64,000 nucleotides of DNA from contig JAVBMN010000017.1 in assembly GCA_031552405.1 (NCBI GenBank), positions 62,001 to 126,000 on the forward strand. Direction: 5' to 3'. A program made the position numbers and the translations under genes. This stretch comes from UBA1794 sp031552405. Its GTDB lineage: Bacteria > Bacteroidota > Bacteroidia > Bacteroidales > Bacteroidaceae. The notes beneath the pieces are model-generated. The model saw only the letters and a list, made by a program, of their open reading frames with translations. It searched no databases and was not told where the DNA came from. Positions 36,233 to 44,535 of this stretch are shown here, piece by piece. Position 1 is the stretch's first letter. Each line of letters opens with the position of its first letter.

Positions 36233-36382
36233 AGGAAAAATATACAAATAAGGTTGTTGTTATATGCAAATAATGCATGTGTATTGTAAAAAAAGCGCTA
36301 AAAAGCTTCTTGGGTAGATACGCAGAAGGAAATATTCTTGTTTTTCCATCCTTTTTTATTTGTGGGACTTCTGTATAGGCTT

Positions 36383-36390
36383 TATCTTTG
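36383..36390 (+). promoter_or_regulatory. -7 box for miaA
   Basis: TATCTTTG, with a TTTG about 20 bp further upstream as a -33 element. It lies 8 bp before the ATG at 36398, so the mRNA is nearly leaderless. Confidence 0.6.
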
Positions 36391-36397
36391 CAGTGTT

Positions 36398-37324
36398 ATG
36401 AAGAAGCGTTATGATATGATTACCGTGCTGGGGCCCACTGCTTCGGGAAAGACTCCTTTTGCGGCAGCGTTGGCCGCGGAGTTGGATACTGAAATAATCA
36501 GTGCCGATTCCCGGCAACTCTATCGTCGGATGGACTTGGGTACAGGGAAGGATCTGGAGGATTACACAGTGAACGGCCGCCTGGTGCCTTATCATCTGAT
36601 TGATATTGCCGAGCCGGGATATAGGTATAACCTCTTTGAATACCAACGGGATTTCCTTGGAGCGTACCAGTCCATCCGTCAGTGTGGGATGTTACCTGTG
36701 CTTTGCGGAGGTACAGGGTTGTACATTGAGTCGGTGCTGAAAGGGTACCGCATGACACCTGTGCCTGAGGATTCCACACTGCGGGAGCGTCTGGCTCATC
36801 ATTCGCTGAAAGAACTGAAAGAAATCCTTGAAACTTATAAGACCCTGCATAATTCTACCGATGTAGATACAGTAAAACGGGCTATTCGTGCTATTGAAAT
36901 TCAGGAATATTATCGCGCTCATCCTTTGGAACAGCGCGATTTTCCCGAGATCCGCAGTCTGATTATCGGCCTGTCCGTAGACCGGGAGTTACGGCGCGAG
37001 AAAATCACCCGCCGGCTTCGGCAGCGTCTGGAAGAAGGAATGGTGCAGGAGGTTCAGGCCCTGCTGGACAGTGGTATCCCTGCCGAAGACCTGATTTATT
37101 ACGGTTTGGAGTACAAGTATCTCACGCTTTATGCCACCGGACAGCTTTCTTTTGAGGAGATGTTCACCGCCCTCGAAACTGCCATTCATCAGTTTGCCAA
37201 GCGCCAGATGACTTGGTTTCGCGGTATGGAACGCCGGGGTTTTACCATTCACTGGATAGAAAGCACCCTCCCCACTCAGAAAAAAGTAGGAAGGGTGAAG
37301 GAGTTGCTTGAGATTGGGATTTAG
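36398..37324 (+). CDS. miaA: tRNA dimethylallyltransferase
   Basis: Transfers a dimethylallyl group to A37 of tRNAs reading codons that begin with U. 308 residues. P-loop GPTASGKT at 12-19, the DSRQLYRRMDLGTGK substrate loop, and the late KRQMTWFRGM are present. The start is the ATG at 36398 because the longer reading frame includes the promoter. Its last four bases overlap the end of the convergent barrel gene. Bacteroides often carry two miaA genes; this may be one of them. Confidence 0.95.
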   Translation: MKKRYDMITVLGPTASGKTPFAAALAAELDTEIISADSRQLYRRMDLGTGKDLEDYTVNGRLVPYHLIDIAEPGYRYNLFEYQRDFLGAYQSIRQCGMLPVLCGGTGLYIESVLKGYRMTPVPEDSTLRERLAHHSLKELKEILETYKTLHNSTDVDTVKRAIRAIEIQEYYRAHPLEQRDFPEIRSLIIGLSVDRELRREKITRRLRQRLEEGMVQEVQALLDSGIPAEDLIYYGLEYKYLTLYATGQLSFEEMFTALETAIHQFAKRQMTWFRGMERRGFTIHWIESTLPTQKKVGRVKELLEIGI

Positions 37325-38097
37325 AAGTTTATTCCTATGCCTACTGAAAGGTTTCTATTTGTAAAGTTAGGATCTTTGCCAGCGGGGAGAGCTGCAGTCC
37401 ATTGTTTCTCGGCGGTATTGACCAATCCTATTTCATATTGCATACCTATATAGAAATTGTCAAAGGTGACAGCCGTACCCAATACAAGTCCCGCATCAAA
37501 AGCTTTGAAACCTCCATCATCAAAATAATCAGCTTCTGTGGAAGGGGATTTGTAGCCATTTTCGTACTCTTCGACTTTTATTGTACCGCTTACTCCTACC
37601 GCTAAGTAAAGGCCGGCATTGATTTGAAGTTGGATGTTGTATTTCTTGTCTAGATCAATTCGTGGAGACAAAAGTATCTGTTCCTGAAAGTAAAGAGAAG
37701 AAGCTGTGGTCTTTTCTTTATAGTTAACTGCGTTCACGTATGCTTTTGCTTCAGCAGTAAAGCCTTTCAAGGAAAGGAATGTTCCTGGTTGCAAATAAAG
37801 GTTATTGGTCAGAGGTATGTCGATGATAAAGCCTCCGCTGAATCCAGCCTTGCTGCCTGTGTCGTAGATTCCTCCGCCAATATTGTCGAAATTACCTCCA
37901 AGGGATGCAAAGTTTACACTTCCCCGGAGTCCAAATCCAACCTTTCTCTTCTCTGGATAAGTGATCGTACTATTTTCTTTTGTCGTGCTCGCAAAAGCCT
38001 CTCTGGCAGAGTTTTCGGAGTCTGTTTGTGCAATGGCATGTTGAGATGCAAATATGCATCCGACCAACAGTGTCAGTGTAATAAAAGTCTTTCTCAT
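37321..38097 (-). CDS. PorT-like outer-membrane beta-barrel protein
   Basis: 258 residues with signal peptide (cleavage after AIAQ) and a series of amphipathic strands (KVGFGLRGSVNFASLGG ... NLYLQPGTFLSLKGF), ending in the aromatic-terminated SVGIGINF. This is the eight-stranded outer-membrane barrel family. Function unknown. It is divergent from a second barrel gene at 38304. The 3' end overlaps miaA by 4 bases on the opposite strand, with no room for a terminator. -7 box at 38147-38154. Confidence 0.85.
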   Translation of the reverse strand: MRKTFITLTLLVGCIFASQHAIAQTDSENSAREAFASTTKENSTITYPEKRKVGFGLRGSVNFASLGGNFDNIGGGIYDTGSKAGFSGGFIIDIPLTNNLYLQPGTFLSLKGFTAEAKAYVNAVNYKEKTTASSLYFQEQILLSPRIDLDKKYNIQLQINAGLYLAVGVSGTIKVEEYENGYKSPSTEADYFDDGGFKAFDAGLVLGTAVTFDNFYIGMQYEIGLVNTAEKQWTAALPAGKDPNFTNRNLSVGIGINF

Positions 38098-38146
38098 AAT
38101 TCTTAGTCTTTCTTAGGTGAATTTATTGTTTAATGTTCTTCTTTTG

Positions 38147-38268
38147 CAAAGGTAAACTGTTTTATGAGTTATACAAAGAAAAGAATAGATAATTCCGGAA
38201 TATATTAGGGTTTTGCTTGAAAATCAAAAGGAAGTCTATGCGTATCTGCGAAGATTTGTCTATTTTTG
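38147..38268. promoter_or_regulatory. Divergent promoter region for two barrel genes
   Basis: The minus strand has TACCTTTG at 38147-38154, and the plus strand TATTTTTG at 38261-38268. Both are exact TAnnTTTG matches. Confidence 0.55.
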
Positions 38269-38303
38269 TGGGATACTTAATGTGTACTATAAAGAATAAT
38301 AGG

Positions 38304-39044
38304 ATGAAGAAGAGTGTGAAGTCAATGGCAGTATGCCTGATTATGCTGTGCCTGTCGGTACAGGTGGGGGCGCAATCCGTCCAGAAGTCGGCCTTGTTTG
38401 ACAAAACGATTCATGTAGGTGCCCGTCTCGGTATGAATGTATCTGCGATACGAGGGTTGCAAGATCAACTCAATCCGTACGATGTGGGTGCCGAAGTGAG
38501 TTACAACCTTGGGGTAGTGGTGGATGTGCCTGTAATGAGGTTCCTTTCTGTGCAACCGGGGCTTTACCTTACTACCAAGGGCTTTGGTGGTGAATATACG
38601 AATGATGAGCCGTACAACCGTCAGGATATAATTATCTCCGGTATGGGAATTTATCTGGAAGTGCCTGTGTTGGCAGTGGGGAAGTTTCCCGTTGCTAAGA
38701 ATTTTACATTACGTCCCAATATAGGTCCTTACTTTGCATACGGCATCGGTGGGAATGTGAAAAAAGAAGTGACTTCTACGTTGGTAATTGGCGAGTTTAC
38801 AAAAGAGACCGAAACAGATTATTTCGGGTACAGCAAAGATGCGCAGACCTGGGAAGACCGTGGCATGGGTATGAAGCGTTTTGATTGTGGTATTTCTTTT
38901 GGTTTCGGTGCTAACATATGGAAGTTCTACACAGGGTTTCAGTGCGAGGTAGGTTTGATCAATATTGCCGATCCCGATAGTTGGGGATCTGATGCTTCCT
39001 TTAAGACCGGCTGTTTTTCATTTAATTTAGGATATAACTTTTAG
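38304..39044 (+). CDS. PorT-like outer-membrane beta-barrel protein
   Basis: 246 residues from the ATG at 38304, with signal peptide ending VGAQS. Barrel strands include IHVGARLGMNVSAIRG and FLSVQPGLYLTTKGFGGEY, and the protein ends CFSFNLGYNF, an aromatic C-terminus typical of barrel assembly. It shares its layout with the barrel at 37321 (both have FLxxQPGxxLxxKGF and a near-terminal FxxGxQCEVGLIN stretch), so the divergent pair probably arose by duplication. Confidence 0.85.
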   Translation: MKKSVKSMAVCLIMLCLSVQVGAQSVQKSALFDKTIHVGARLGMNVSAIRGLQDQLNPYDVGAEVSYNLGVVVDVPVMRFLSVQPGLYLTTKGFGGEYTNDEPYNRQDIIISGMGIYLEVPVLAVGKFPVAKNFTLRPNIGPYFAYGIGGNVKKEVTSTLVIGEFTKETETDYFGYSKDAQTWEDRGMGMKRFDCGISFGFGANIWKFYTGFQCEVGLINIADPDSWGSDASFKTGCFSFNLGYNF

Positions 39045-39067
39045 GATATAGCGAGTCACAGCTTACT

Positions 39068-39118
39068 AATAGCGCCTCCGCGATGAGTTTTTTGTATACT
39101 CATTTCGGAGGCGCTATT
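39068..39118. terminator. Bidirectional terminator between barrel gene and pfkA
   Basis: AATAGCGCCTCCG (39068-39080) pairs perfectly with 39106-39118. Inside it ATGAGT pairs with ACTCAT. It lies between the convergent stops. Confidence 0.85.
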
Positions 39119-39136
39119 ATATAAAGGTATAAGGAA

Positions 39137-40117
39137 TCAGATGGACAATCCGCGCAACACGCGCATCAGGTCCATGTCAATAGGCTTATCATTCTTGATG
39201 GCTTTAGTAAAGGGGATGTTTACCATCAGGTTGTTCTGTATGCCAATCATGATGTTTCGTTGTCCTTCGAGCAAGGCATCTACAGCGGCTACTCCCATAC
39301 GGCTTGCCAGGATACGGTCGTGCGCTGTGGGGCGTCCGCCACGTTGCAGGTGTCCTAGGATGGATACGCGTACGTCGTACTGGGGATACTCTTTCTTCAC
39401 ACGCTCGGCATAATGCATGGCTCCACCTGTGATTTCGCTTTCGGCTACGAGTACGATGCTGCTGTTTTTCGATTTGCGGAAGCCATTCTTGATTACCTCC
39501 TGTAATTGGTCTACCTCTGTGCTCATCTCCGGGATAATGGCCGCTTCGGCTCCTGAGGCGATGGCACCATTCAGTGCCAGGAAGCCCGCGTCACGTCCCA
39601 TTACTTCAATAAAGAAGAGTCGGTCGTGCGAGGTGGCGGTATCGCGTATCTTATCCACCGCATCCAGAATGGTATTCAGGGCGGTGTCATAGCCGATGGT
39701 GGTATCGGTGCCGTATAAGTCGTTATCGATAGTACCCGGAAGTCCGATGCAAGGTACGTCATACTCCTGGGCGAAGATGCGTGCGCCGGTCAATGAACCG
39801 TCGCCACCTATAATAACCAGTGCGTCGATGCCTTGGGCCTTCATGTTCTCGTGAGCCAGTTTCCGGCCTTCGGGGGTAGTGAATTCTTGGCAGCGCGCAG
39901 TTTTCAGGATGGTACCACCCTGCTGTATGATATTGCTGACATTCTCCGTCTTGAATTCTTTAATTTCATTGGTGATAAGACCTTTGTACCCTCTGTAGAT
40001 ACCTCTTACACTTAAACCGTTACATATTGCAGCGCGGGTTACTGCGCGGATGGCGGCATTCATGCCGGGGGCGTCACCTCCGGACGTCAGGATGCCGATA
40101 CACTTTACATTGCTCAT
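39137..40117 (-). CDS. pfkA: ATP-dependent 6-phosphofructokinase
   Basis: Phosphorylates fructose 6-phosphate. 326 residues. GGDAPG at 13-18, the ATP-binding GGDGSLTGA and the catalytic PGTIDND motif are present. GGDGS rather than GGDDT indicates ATP rather than pyrophosphate use. The start is the ATG of MSNVKCIGIL at 40117; the upstream extension includes the -7 box at 40147-40154. It is divergent from pgk, so two glycolysis genes share one intergenic region. Confidence 0.96.
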   Translation of the reverse strand: MSNVKCIGILTSGGDAPGMNAAIRAVTRAAICNGLSVRGIYRGYKGLITNEIKEFKTENVSNIIQQGGTILKTARCQEFTTPEGRKLAHENMKAQGIDALVIIGGDGSLTGARIFAQEYDVPCIGLPGTIDNDLYGTDTTIGYDTALNTILDAVDKIRDTATSHDRLFFIEVMGRDAGFLALNGAIASGAEAAIIPEMSTEVDQLQEVIKNGFRKSKNSSIVLVAESEITGGAMHYAERVKKEYPQYDVRVSILGHLQRGGRPTAHDRILASRMGVAAVDALLEGQRNIMIGIQNNLMVNIPFTKAIKNDKPIDMDLMRVLRGLSI

Positions 40118-40146
40118 AATGTCTGTTGAGATTTTATTTTCCAGTG

Positions 40147-40154
40147 CAAAAGTA
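40147..40154 (-). promoter_or_regulatory. -7 box for pfkA
   Basis: Coding strand TACTTTTG, 30 bp upstream of the start. Confidence 0.6.
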
Positions 40155-40317
40155 CATATAAGTTCTTTGAAAACCGCCACTTAAAAGATTATTCTTTCTT
40201 AATTCAGCTGCTATATAATGTGGATATTACGTTTTTGTAACAGACCTTTGCGAGAACAATGCAATGAGCTTTCGTCAAAAAAAAGTGCGAAAAGATTGCT
40301 TAGATTATTTTATTTCG

Positions 40318-40325
40318 TAATTTTG
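40318..40325 (+). promoter_or_regulatory. -7 box for pgk
   Basis: TAATTTTG, 40 bp upstream of the start. Confidence 0.6.
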
Positions 40326-40364
40326 TGGCCTCTTTACTGAGAAATACTAATATTAAATAGTGAT

Positions 40365-41618
40365 ATGCAAACGATTGATAACTTCAATTTTGCCGGCAAA
40401 AAGGCATTTGTCCGTGTGGACTTCAATGTTCCCTTGGATGAGAACTTCCACATTACTGACGACACTCGTATCCGTGCAGCTCTTCCTACGCTGAAGAAGA
40501 TTCTTGCTGACGGTGGTTCACCCATTATCGGTTCCCACCTGGGACGTCCGAAAGGCGTAACAGACAAGTTTTCATTGAAGCACATCCTGGCTCATGTAAG
40601 CGAGCTTTTAGGTGTAGAAGTAACTTTCTGTGACGATTGCCAGAAGGCACAGGCACAGGCTGCTGCTCTGAAACCGGGTGAGGCTTTGTTGCTGGAGAAC
40701 CTTCGCTTCTATGCTGAGGAAGAAGGCAAGCCCCGTGGATTGGCCGAAGATGCCAGCGACGAGGAGAAGAAAGCTGCCAAGACTGCCGTAAAGGAAAGTC
40801 AGAAAGAGTTTACTAAAGTGTTGGCCTCGTATGCGGATTGCTATGTAAACGATGCGTTCGGTACGGCTCACCGTGCTCATGCTTCTACTGCACTTATCGC
40901 TGCATACTTTGATACGGACAGCAAGATGTTCGGTTATCTGATGAACAAAGAAGTAATAGCCGTGGAGAAGGTGATGAAAGACATCAACCGTCCTTTCACA
41001 GCTATCATGGGTGGTTCTAAGGTATCCAGCAAGATTGAGATCATTGAAAACCTCCTTACTAAGGTAGATAACCTGATTGTAACAGGCGGTATGACCTATA
41101 CTTTCATGAAGGCCCAGGGCGGTAAGATTGGAAAGTCTATCTGCGAAAACGACAAGTTGGAGCTGGCCCTGGAACTCATAGAGAAGGCTAAGGCTAACAA
41201 CGTTAACCTTGTGTTGGCTCAAGATGCCAAGGCTGCGGATGATTTTTCCAACGATGCCAACACCCAGTTTGTACCTTCCAATGAGATTCCCGACGGGTGG
41301 GAAGGTCTGGACATCGGCCCCAAGGCTATGGAAGATTTTGCGAATGTAATCAAGGCTTCTAAGACTATCCTTTGGAACGGTCCTACCGGAGTATTTGAGA
41401 TGGAGAACTTTACAGCTGGTTCACGCTGTGTGGGCGAGGCTATCGTAGAGGCTACCAAGAACGGCGCTTTCTCACTGGTAGGCGGCGGCGACTCAGTAGC
41501 TTGCGTGAATAAATTTGGCTTGGCCGATGGCGTATCCTATGTATCTACCGGTGGTGGAGCATTGCTCGAAGCCATCGAAGGTAAGGTACTTCCGGGTATC
41601 GCAGCTATCCAAGGCTAA
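40365..41618 (+). CDS. pgk: Phosphoglycerate kinase
   Basis: Glycolytic kinase that makes ATP from 1,3-bisphosphoglycerate. 417 residues. The substrate-binding RVDFNVP at the start, SHLGRPKG, the nucleotide loop with WNGPTGVFE and the hinge GGGDSVA are present. Monocistronic, divergent from pfkA, with a terminator about 100 bp downstream. Confidence 0.98.
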   Translation: MQTIDNFNFAGKKAFVRVDFNVPLDENFHITDDTRIRAALPTLKKILADGGSPIIGSHLGRPKGVTDKFSLKHILAHVSELLGVEVTFCDDCQKAQAQAAALKPGEALLLENLRFYAEEEGKPRGLAEDASDEEKKAAKTAVKESQKEFTKVLASYADCYVNDAFGTAHRAHASTALIAAYFDTDSKMFGYLMNKEVIAVEKVMKDINRPFTAIMGGSKVSSKIEIIENLLTKVDNLIVTGGMTYTFMKAQGGKIGKSICENDKLELALELIEKAKANNVNLVLAQDAKAADDFSNDANTQFVPSNEIPDGWEGLDIGPKAMEDFANVIKASKTILWNGPTGVFEMENFTAGSRCVGEAIVEATKNGAFSLVGGGDSVACVNKFGLADGVSYVSTGGGALLEAIEGKVLPGIAAIQG

Positions 41619-41718
41619 TAAAGATATTTAGATTTTGTGTTTGTGTTGTGTTGATTATTGCGCCTTTTAAGGCGTTAAAGTGCATGTGAATGTACGGGGA
41701 TAATCATGTTTGTGTGGA

Positions 41719-41748
41719 AGGGGCGGAGTTAATCCGCCCCTTTTTTTT
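41719..41748 (+). terminator. Intrinsic terminator after pgk
   Basis: GGGGCGGA (41720-41727) pairs with TCCGCCCC (41733-41740) around 5 bases, followed by eight T. The T run abuts the next gene's -7 box at 41748. Confidence 0.92.
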
Positions 41749-41755
41749 ATCTTTG
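41748..41755 (+). promoter_or_regulatory. -7 box for the GH31 gene
   Basis: TATCTTTG, an exact match. Its first T is the last base of the pgk terminator tail, so terminator and promoter are packed back to back. Confidence 0.6.
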
Positions 41756-41782
41756 CCGCTGTATTATTTCCTTTGAAGAACG

Positions 41783-44146
41783 ATGAAGAATAAACTGATC
41801 TGTATCCTTATGTGCGCTTTCTATGCTGCTCCGCTGTTTTCGCAGGCCTATCAGCGCACGGCACACGGTATAAAGACCCGTGTGAAACAACAAAATGTAG
41901 AGATAGCCTTTTACGCTCCCGGTATCGTACGGGTGGTGAAGTATCCCATGGAATGCCCCGTATTCTTGAAGAAGAGTTATGCCGTTGTTAAAGAACCGGA
42001 GGGGATATCTCCACGTATCTCTGATGAAGGAAGCAACTCTGTACGCGTTGAGGCAGGCGATCTGCTGGTGAGGCTGAATGTAGAAACCGGAAAGGTATCC
42101 TTCGAAACCCGTGCCGGAAAGAAACTGTTTACCGAAAAGGATTCTGCCTCCCACTTTGCCTATCTGCAGAACTCAGGCTTGCCGCTCTATCGTGTAAAGC
42201 AGAGTTTTAAGCTGGATGAGGGTGAGGTTATCTACGGCCTTGGGCAGCAACAGACGGGCCTTATGAACCAGCGAGACCAAACCCTTTACCTGCGTAATGA
42301 GAATATGAAGATCTGTATTCCTCTTTTCCACTCCATAAAGGGATATGCGGTGTTCTGGGACAACCCGTCGCCCACCTTCTTTGTAGACAATGCCGAGGGA
42401 ACAACCTTTGAATCCGAGGTCGGGAGTTGTACCGATTATTACTTTGTGTATGGCGAGAATGCCGATCAGGTGATAGCCGGTTTGCGCAATCTCACCGGGC
42501 AGGCGCCCCTCTATCCCCTTTGGACGTTGGGGTTTATGCAGAGTCGTGAGCGTTACAAGAGTCAGGACGAACTGTTGGAAGTGGTGCGCCGTTACCGCGA
42601 TCTGAAGCTCCCTCTGGATGGTATCGTGCAGGATTGGCAGTACTGGGGCTCTAACCTGAATTGGAACTCCATGAGTTTCGATAACCCCGCCTTCCCCGAT
42701 CCGCAGGCTATGGTCGACGAGGTGCACCGCCAGAACGCCCATCTCATGATCTCCGTATGGCCCAGCTTTGGCCCGGATACCAAGCAATACCAGATCTTTG
42801 AAGAGAAGAAGATGTTGTATGATTTCGAAACCTGGCCCACCAATTGCAAGGTACGTGTGTACGATGCCTTCGATCCTGAGGCGCGTGATATATATTGGTC
42901 GTACCTCAAGAAACTCTACGATTACGGCATTGACGCTTGGTGGCTGGACGCTACCGAACCGGATCATTTCGACATCCAGGATAAAGACTTTGAGACACCC
43001 ACCAAGGATGGCACCTTTCGCACCGTACACAATGCCTATCCGCTGGTGAGCAATCAAGGGGTGTACGAGCACCTGCGTGCGCAGCCCGATAATGACAAGC
43101 GTGCCTTCCTGCTGACGCGATCCTCGTATGCCGGCCAGCAGCGTTACGGCTCACACTCCTGGAGTGGAGATGTGGTGGCCAACTGGGACGTGTTCCGTAA
43201 GCAGATAGCCGCCGGACTGAACTACTCCCTCTGCGGCATCCCTTACTGGGGTACGGACATAGGCGGTTTCTTTGCCTGGGAGTATGGGGATGATATCCGT
43301 AATAAGGCCTACCATGAGCTGCATGTACGTTGGTTTCAGTTTGCCACGTTTACCCCCATTATGCGTTCGCACAATTCCAGCCCTGTGGCGGTAGAAGTAT
43401 ACCAGTTTGGACAGAAGGGTGATTGGGCCTATGATGTGCAGGAGAAGTTTCTCAAACTCCGATATTCTCTGTTGCCCTATATCTATTCCACTTCCTGGCA
43501 GGTCACAAATCAGGCTGGCAGCTTTATGCGTCACCTGATGATGGACTTCCGTAAGGACAAAAACGTGCATCTTATTAATGATGAGTACATGTTTGGCCGC
43601 TCCCTTCTGGTCAAGGCCATTACTACTCCTATGTATGTGGAAAGCAGTGGCGAGAAGCACAGTACCTTCCGTGAAGATTTCAGCAGCGTAAAGAGTACGG
43701 ACGTATACCTTCCTTCCGGAAGCCTTTGGTATGATTTCTGGACCGACAAGCAATACACAGGTGGCCAGACTCTCAAGCGCGAAACACCCATCGATCAGAT
43801 TCCCGTGTATGTCAAGGCGGGTACCATCCTGCCCATAGGGCCTGATGTACAGTACTCCACCGAAAAGAAATGGGATGATCTGAAACTGTCAGTCTATCCC
43901 GGAGCGGATGGGGAGTTCACCCTCTACGAGGATGAGTTTGATAACTACAACTACGAAAAGGGAGCTTATACCACGCTTCCCATGAAATGGGATGAGCAAA
44001 CCCGTACCCTGACGCTGGAGGAGCGTAGCGGTTCATACCCGGGCATGCTTGCCAGTCGCAAGTTCCGTGTAGTTCTGTACGGAGGAAGCAGTCCGGTAGA
44101 GAAGGCAATTACCTATACAGGGAAGAAAGTGGAAGCGAAGTTCTAA
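41783..44146 (+). CDS. GH31 alpha-glucosidase or alpha-xylosidase
   Basis: Retaining family 31 enzyme, 787 residues, with signal peptide (ends LFSQ) so periplasmic. N-terminal beta-sandwich, then the TIM barrel with nucleophile D389 (WWLDATEPD) and acid/base D463 (WSGDVVANW). WWLDATEP rather than WxDMNE resembles the alpha-xylosidase/oligosaccharide branch more than classical maltases, but the substrate is inferred. A C-terminal beta domain and a DUF5110-like tail (YPGADGEFTLYEDE) follow. Confidence 0.93.
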   Translation: MKNKLICILMCAFYAAPLFSQAYQRTAHGIKTRVKQQNVEIAFYAPGIVRVVKYPMECPVFLKKSYAVVKEPEGISPRISDEGSNSVRVEAGDLLVRLNVETGKVSFETRAGKKLFTEKDSASHFAYLQNSGLPLYRVKQSFKLDEGEVIYGLGQQQTGLMNQRDQTLYLRNENMKICIPLFHSIKGYAVFWDNPSPTFFVDNAEGTTFESEVGSCTDYYFVYGENADQVIAGLRNLTGQAPLYPLWTLGFMQSRERYKSQDELLEVVRRYRDLKLPLDGIVQDWQYWGSNLNWNSMSFDNPAFPDPQAMVDEVHRQNAHLMISVWPSFGPDTKQYQIFEEKKMLYDFETWPTNCKVRVYDAFDPEARDIYWSYLKKLYDYGIDAWWLDATEPDHFDIQDKDFETPTKDGTFRTVHNAYPLVSNQGVYEHLRAQPDNDKRAFLLTRSSYAGQQRYGSHSWSGDVVANWDVFRKQIAAGLNYSLCGIPYWGTDIGGFFAWEYGDDIRNKAYHELHVRWFQFATFTPIMRSHNSSPVAVEVYQFGQKGDWAYDVQEKFLKLRYSLLPYIYSTSWQVTNQAGSFMRHLMMDFRKDKNVHLINDEYMFGRSLLVKAITTPMYVESSGEKHSTFREDFSSVKSTDVYLPSGSLWYDFWTDKQYTGGQTLKRETPIDQIPVYVKAGTILPIGPDVQYSTEKKWDDLKLSVYPGADGEFTLYEDEFDNYNYEKGAYTTLPMKWDEQTRTLTLEERSGSYPGMLASRKFRVVLYGGSSPVEKAITYTGKKVEAKF

Positions 44147-44202
44147 AAGAAGGCCATTTTTGATGGTTATTTATATTGACAGGCGAATGCTGGGGAAACT
44201 GT

Positions 44203-44274
44203 AGCGCTGCAGTTCATCAATCTCAGCGCTACAATTGTATAATTCGTGGGCACGAGTTTGTAAACTTCAGCGCT
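44203..44274. repeat. Phased palindrome array 5 (four dyads, exact 22 bp period)
   Basis: Cores AGCGCT, AGCGCT, TGGGCA and AGCGCT are centred at 44205.5, 44227.5, 44249.5 and 44271.5. It starts 57 bp past the GH31 stop, and an ordinary terminator follows 60 bp later. Confidence 0.85.
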
Positions 44275-44332
44275 GCAGTTTTTGGATTGTAAGGCGTGAA
44301 GTAAGATGTTGATAATGAGCAGTGTGTAAGTG

Positions 44333-44368
44333 GCGCTTTTGAGGTGAAATGCCTCGAAAGCGCTTTTT
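44333..44368 (+). terminator. Intrinsic terminator downstream of GH31
   Basis: GCGCTTTTGAGG (44333-44344) pairs with CCTCGAAAGCGC (44352-44363), one G-U pair, then five T. Confidence 0.85.
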
Positions 44369-44497
44369 GTAAAGAAATCGCATAAGATATTTCTTTACTA
44401 CACATGGGTCTCCTGTTTTGCCGGACAGGGGAGGTGTGGGAGTATCCTCAGCCCAAAGAAAAAGTGTGTGGAAATGTGCAAAATCCTATGTTTGTTG

Positions 44498-44505
44498 TAT
44501 ATTTG
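44498..44505 (+). promoter_or_regulatory. -7 box for the metallopeptidase-like gene
   Basis: TATATTTG, 31 bp before the ATG at 44536. It lies inside the longer open frame that begins at 44404, so the later start is preferred. Confidence 0.6.
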
Positions 44506-44535
44506 CCAGATAAGTATATATTAAAAATCGAATCG

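Noticed and set aside
42173..43072. Long open frame antisense to the GH31 gene
   Set aside because: It is a shadow of a G/C-rich coding region, with no start site or family pattern.
44404..44535. 44 extra N-terminal residues of the metallopeptidase-like gene
   Set aside because: The frame crosses a -7 box, and a signal peptide starts at 44536.
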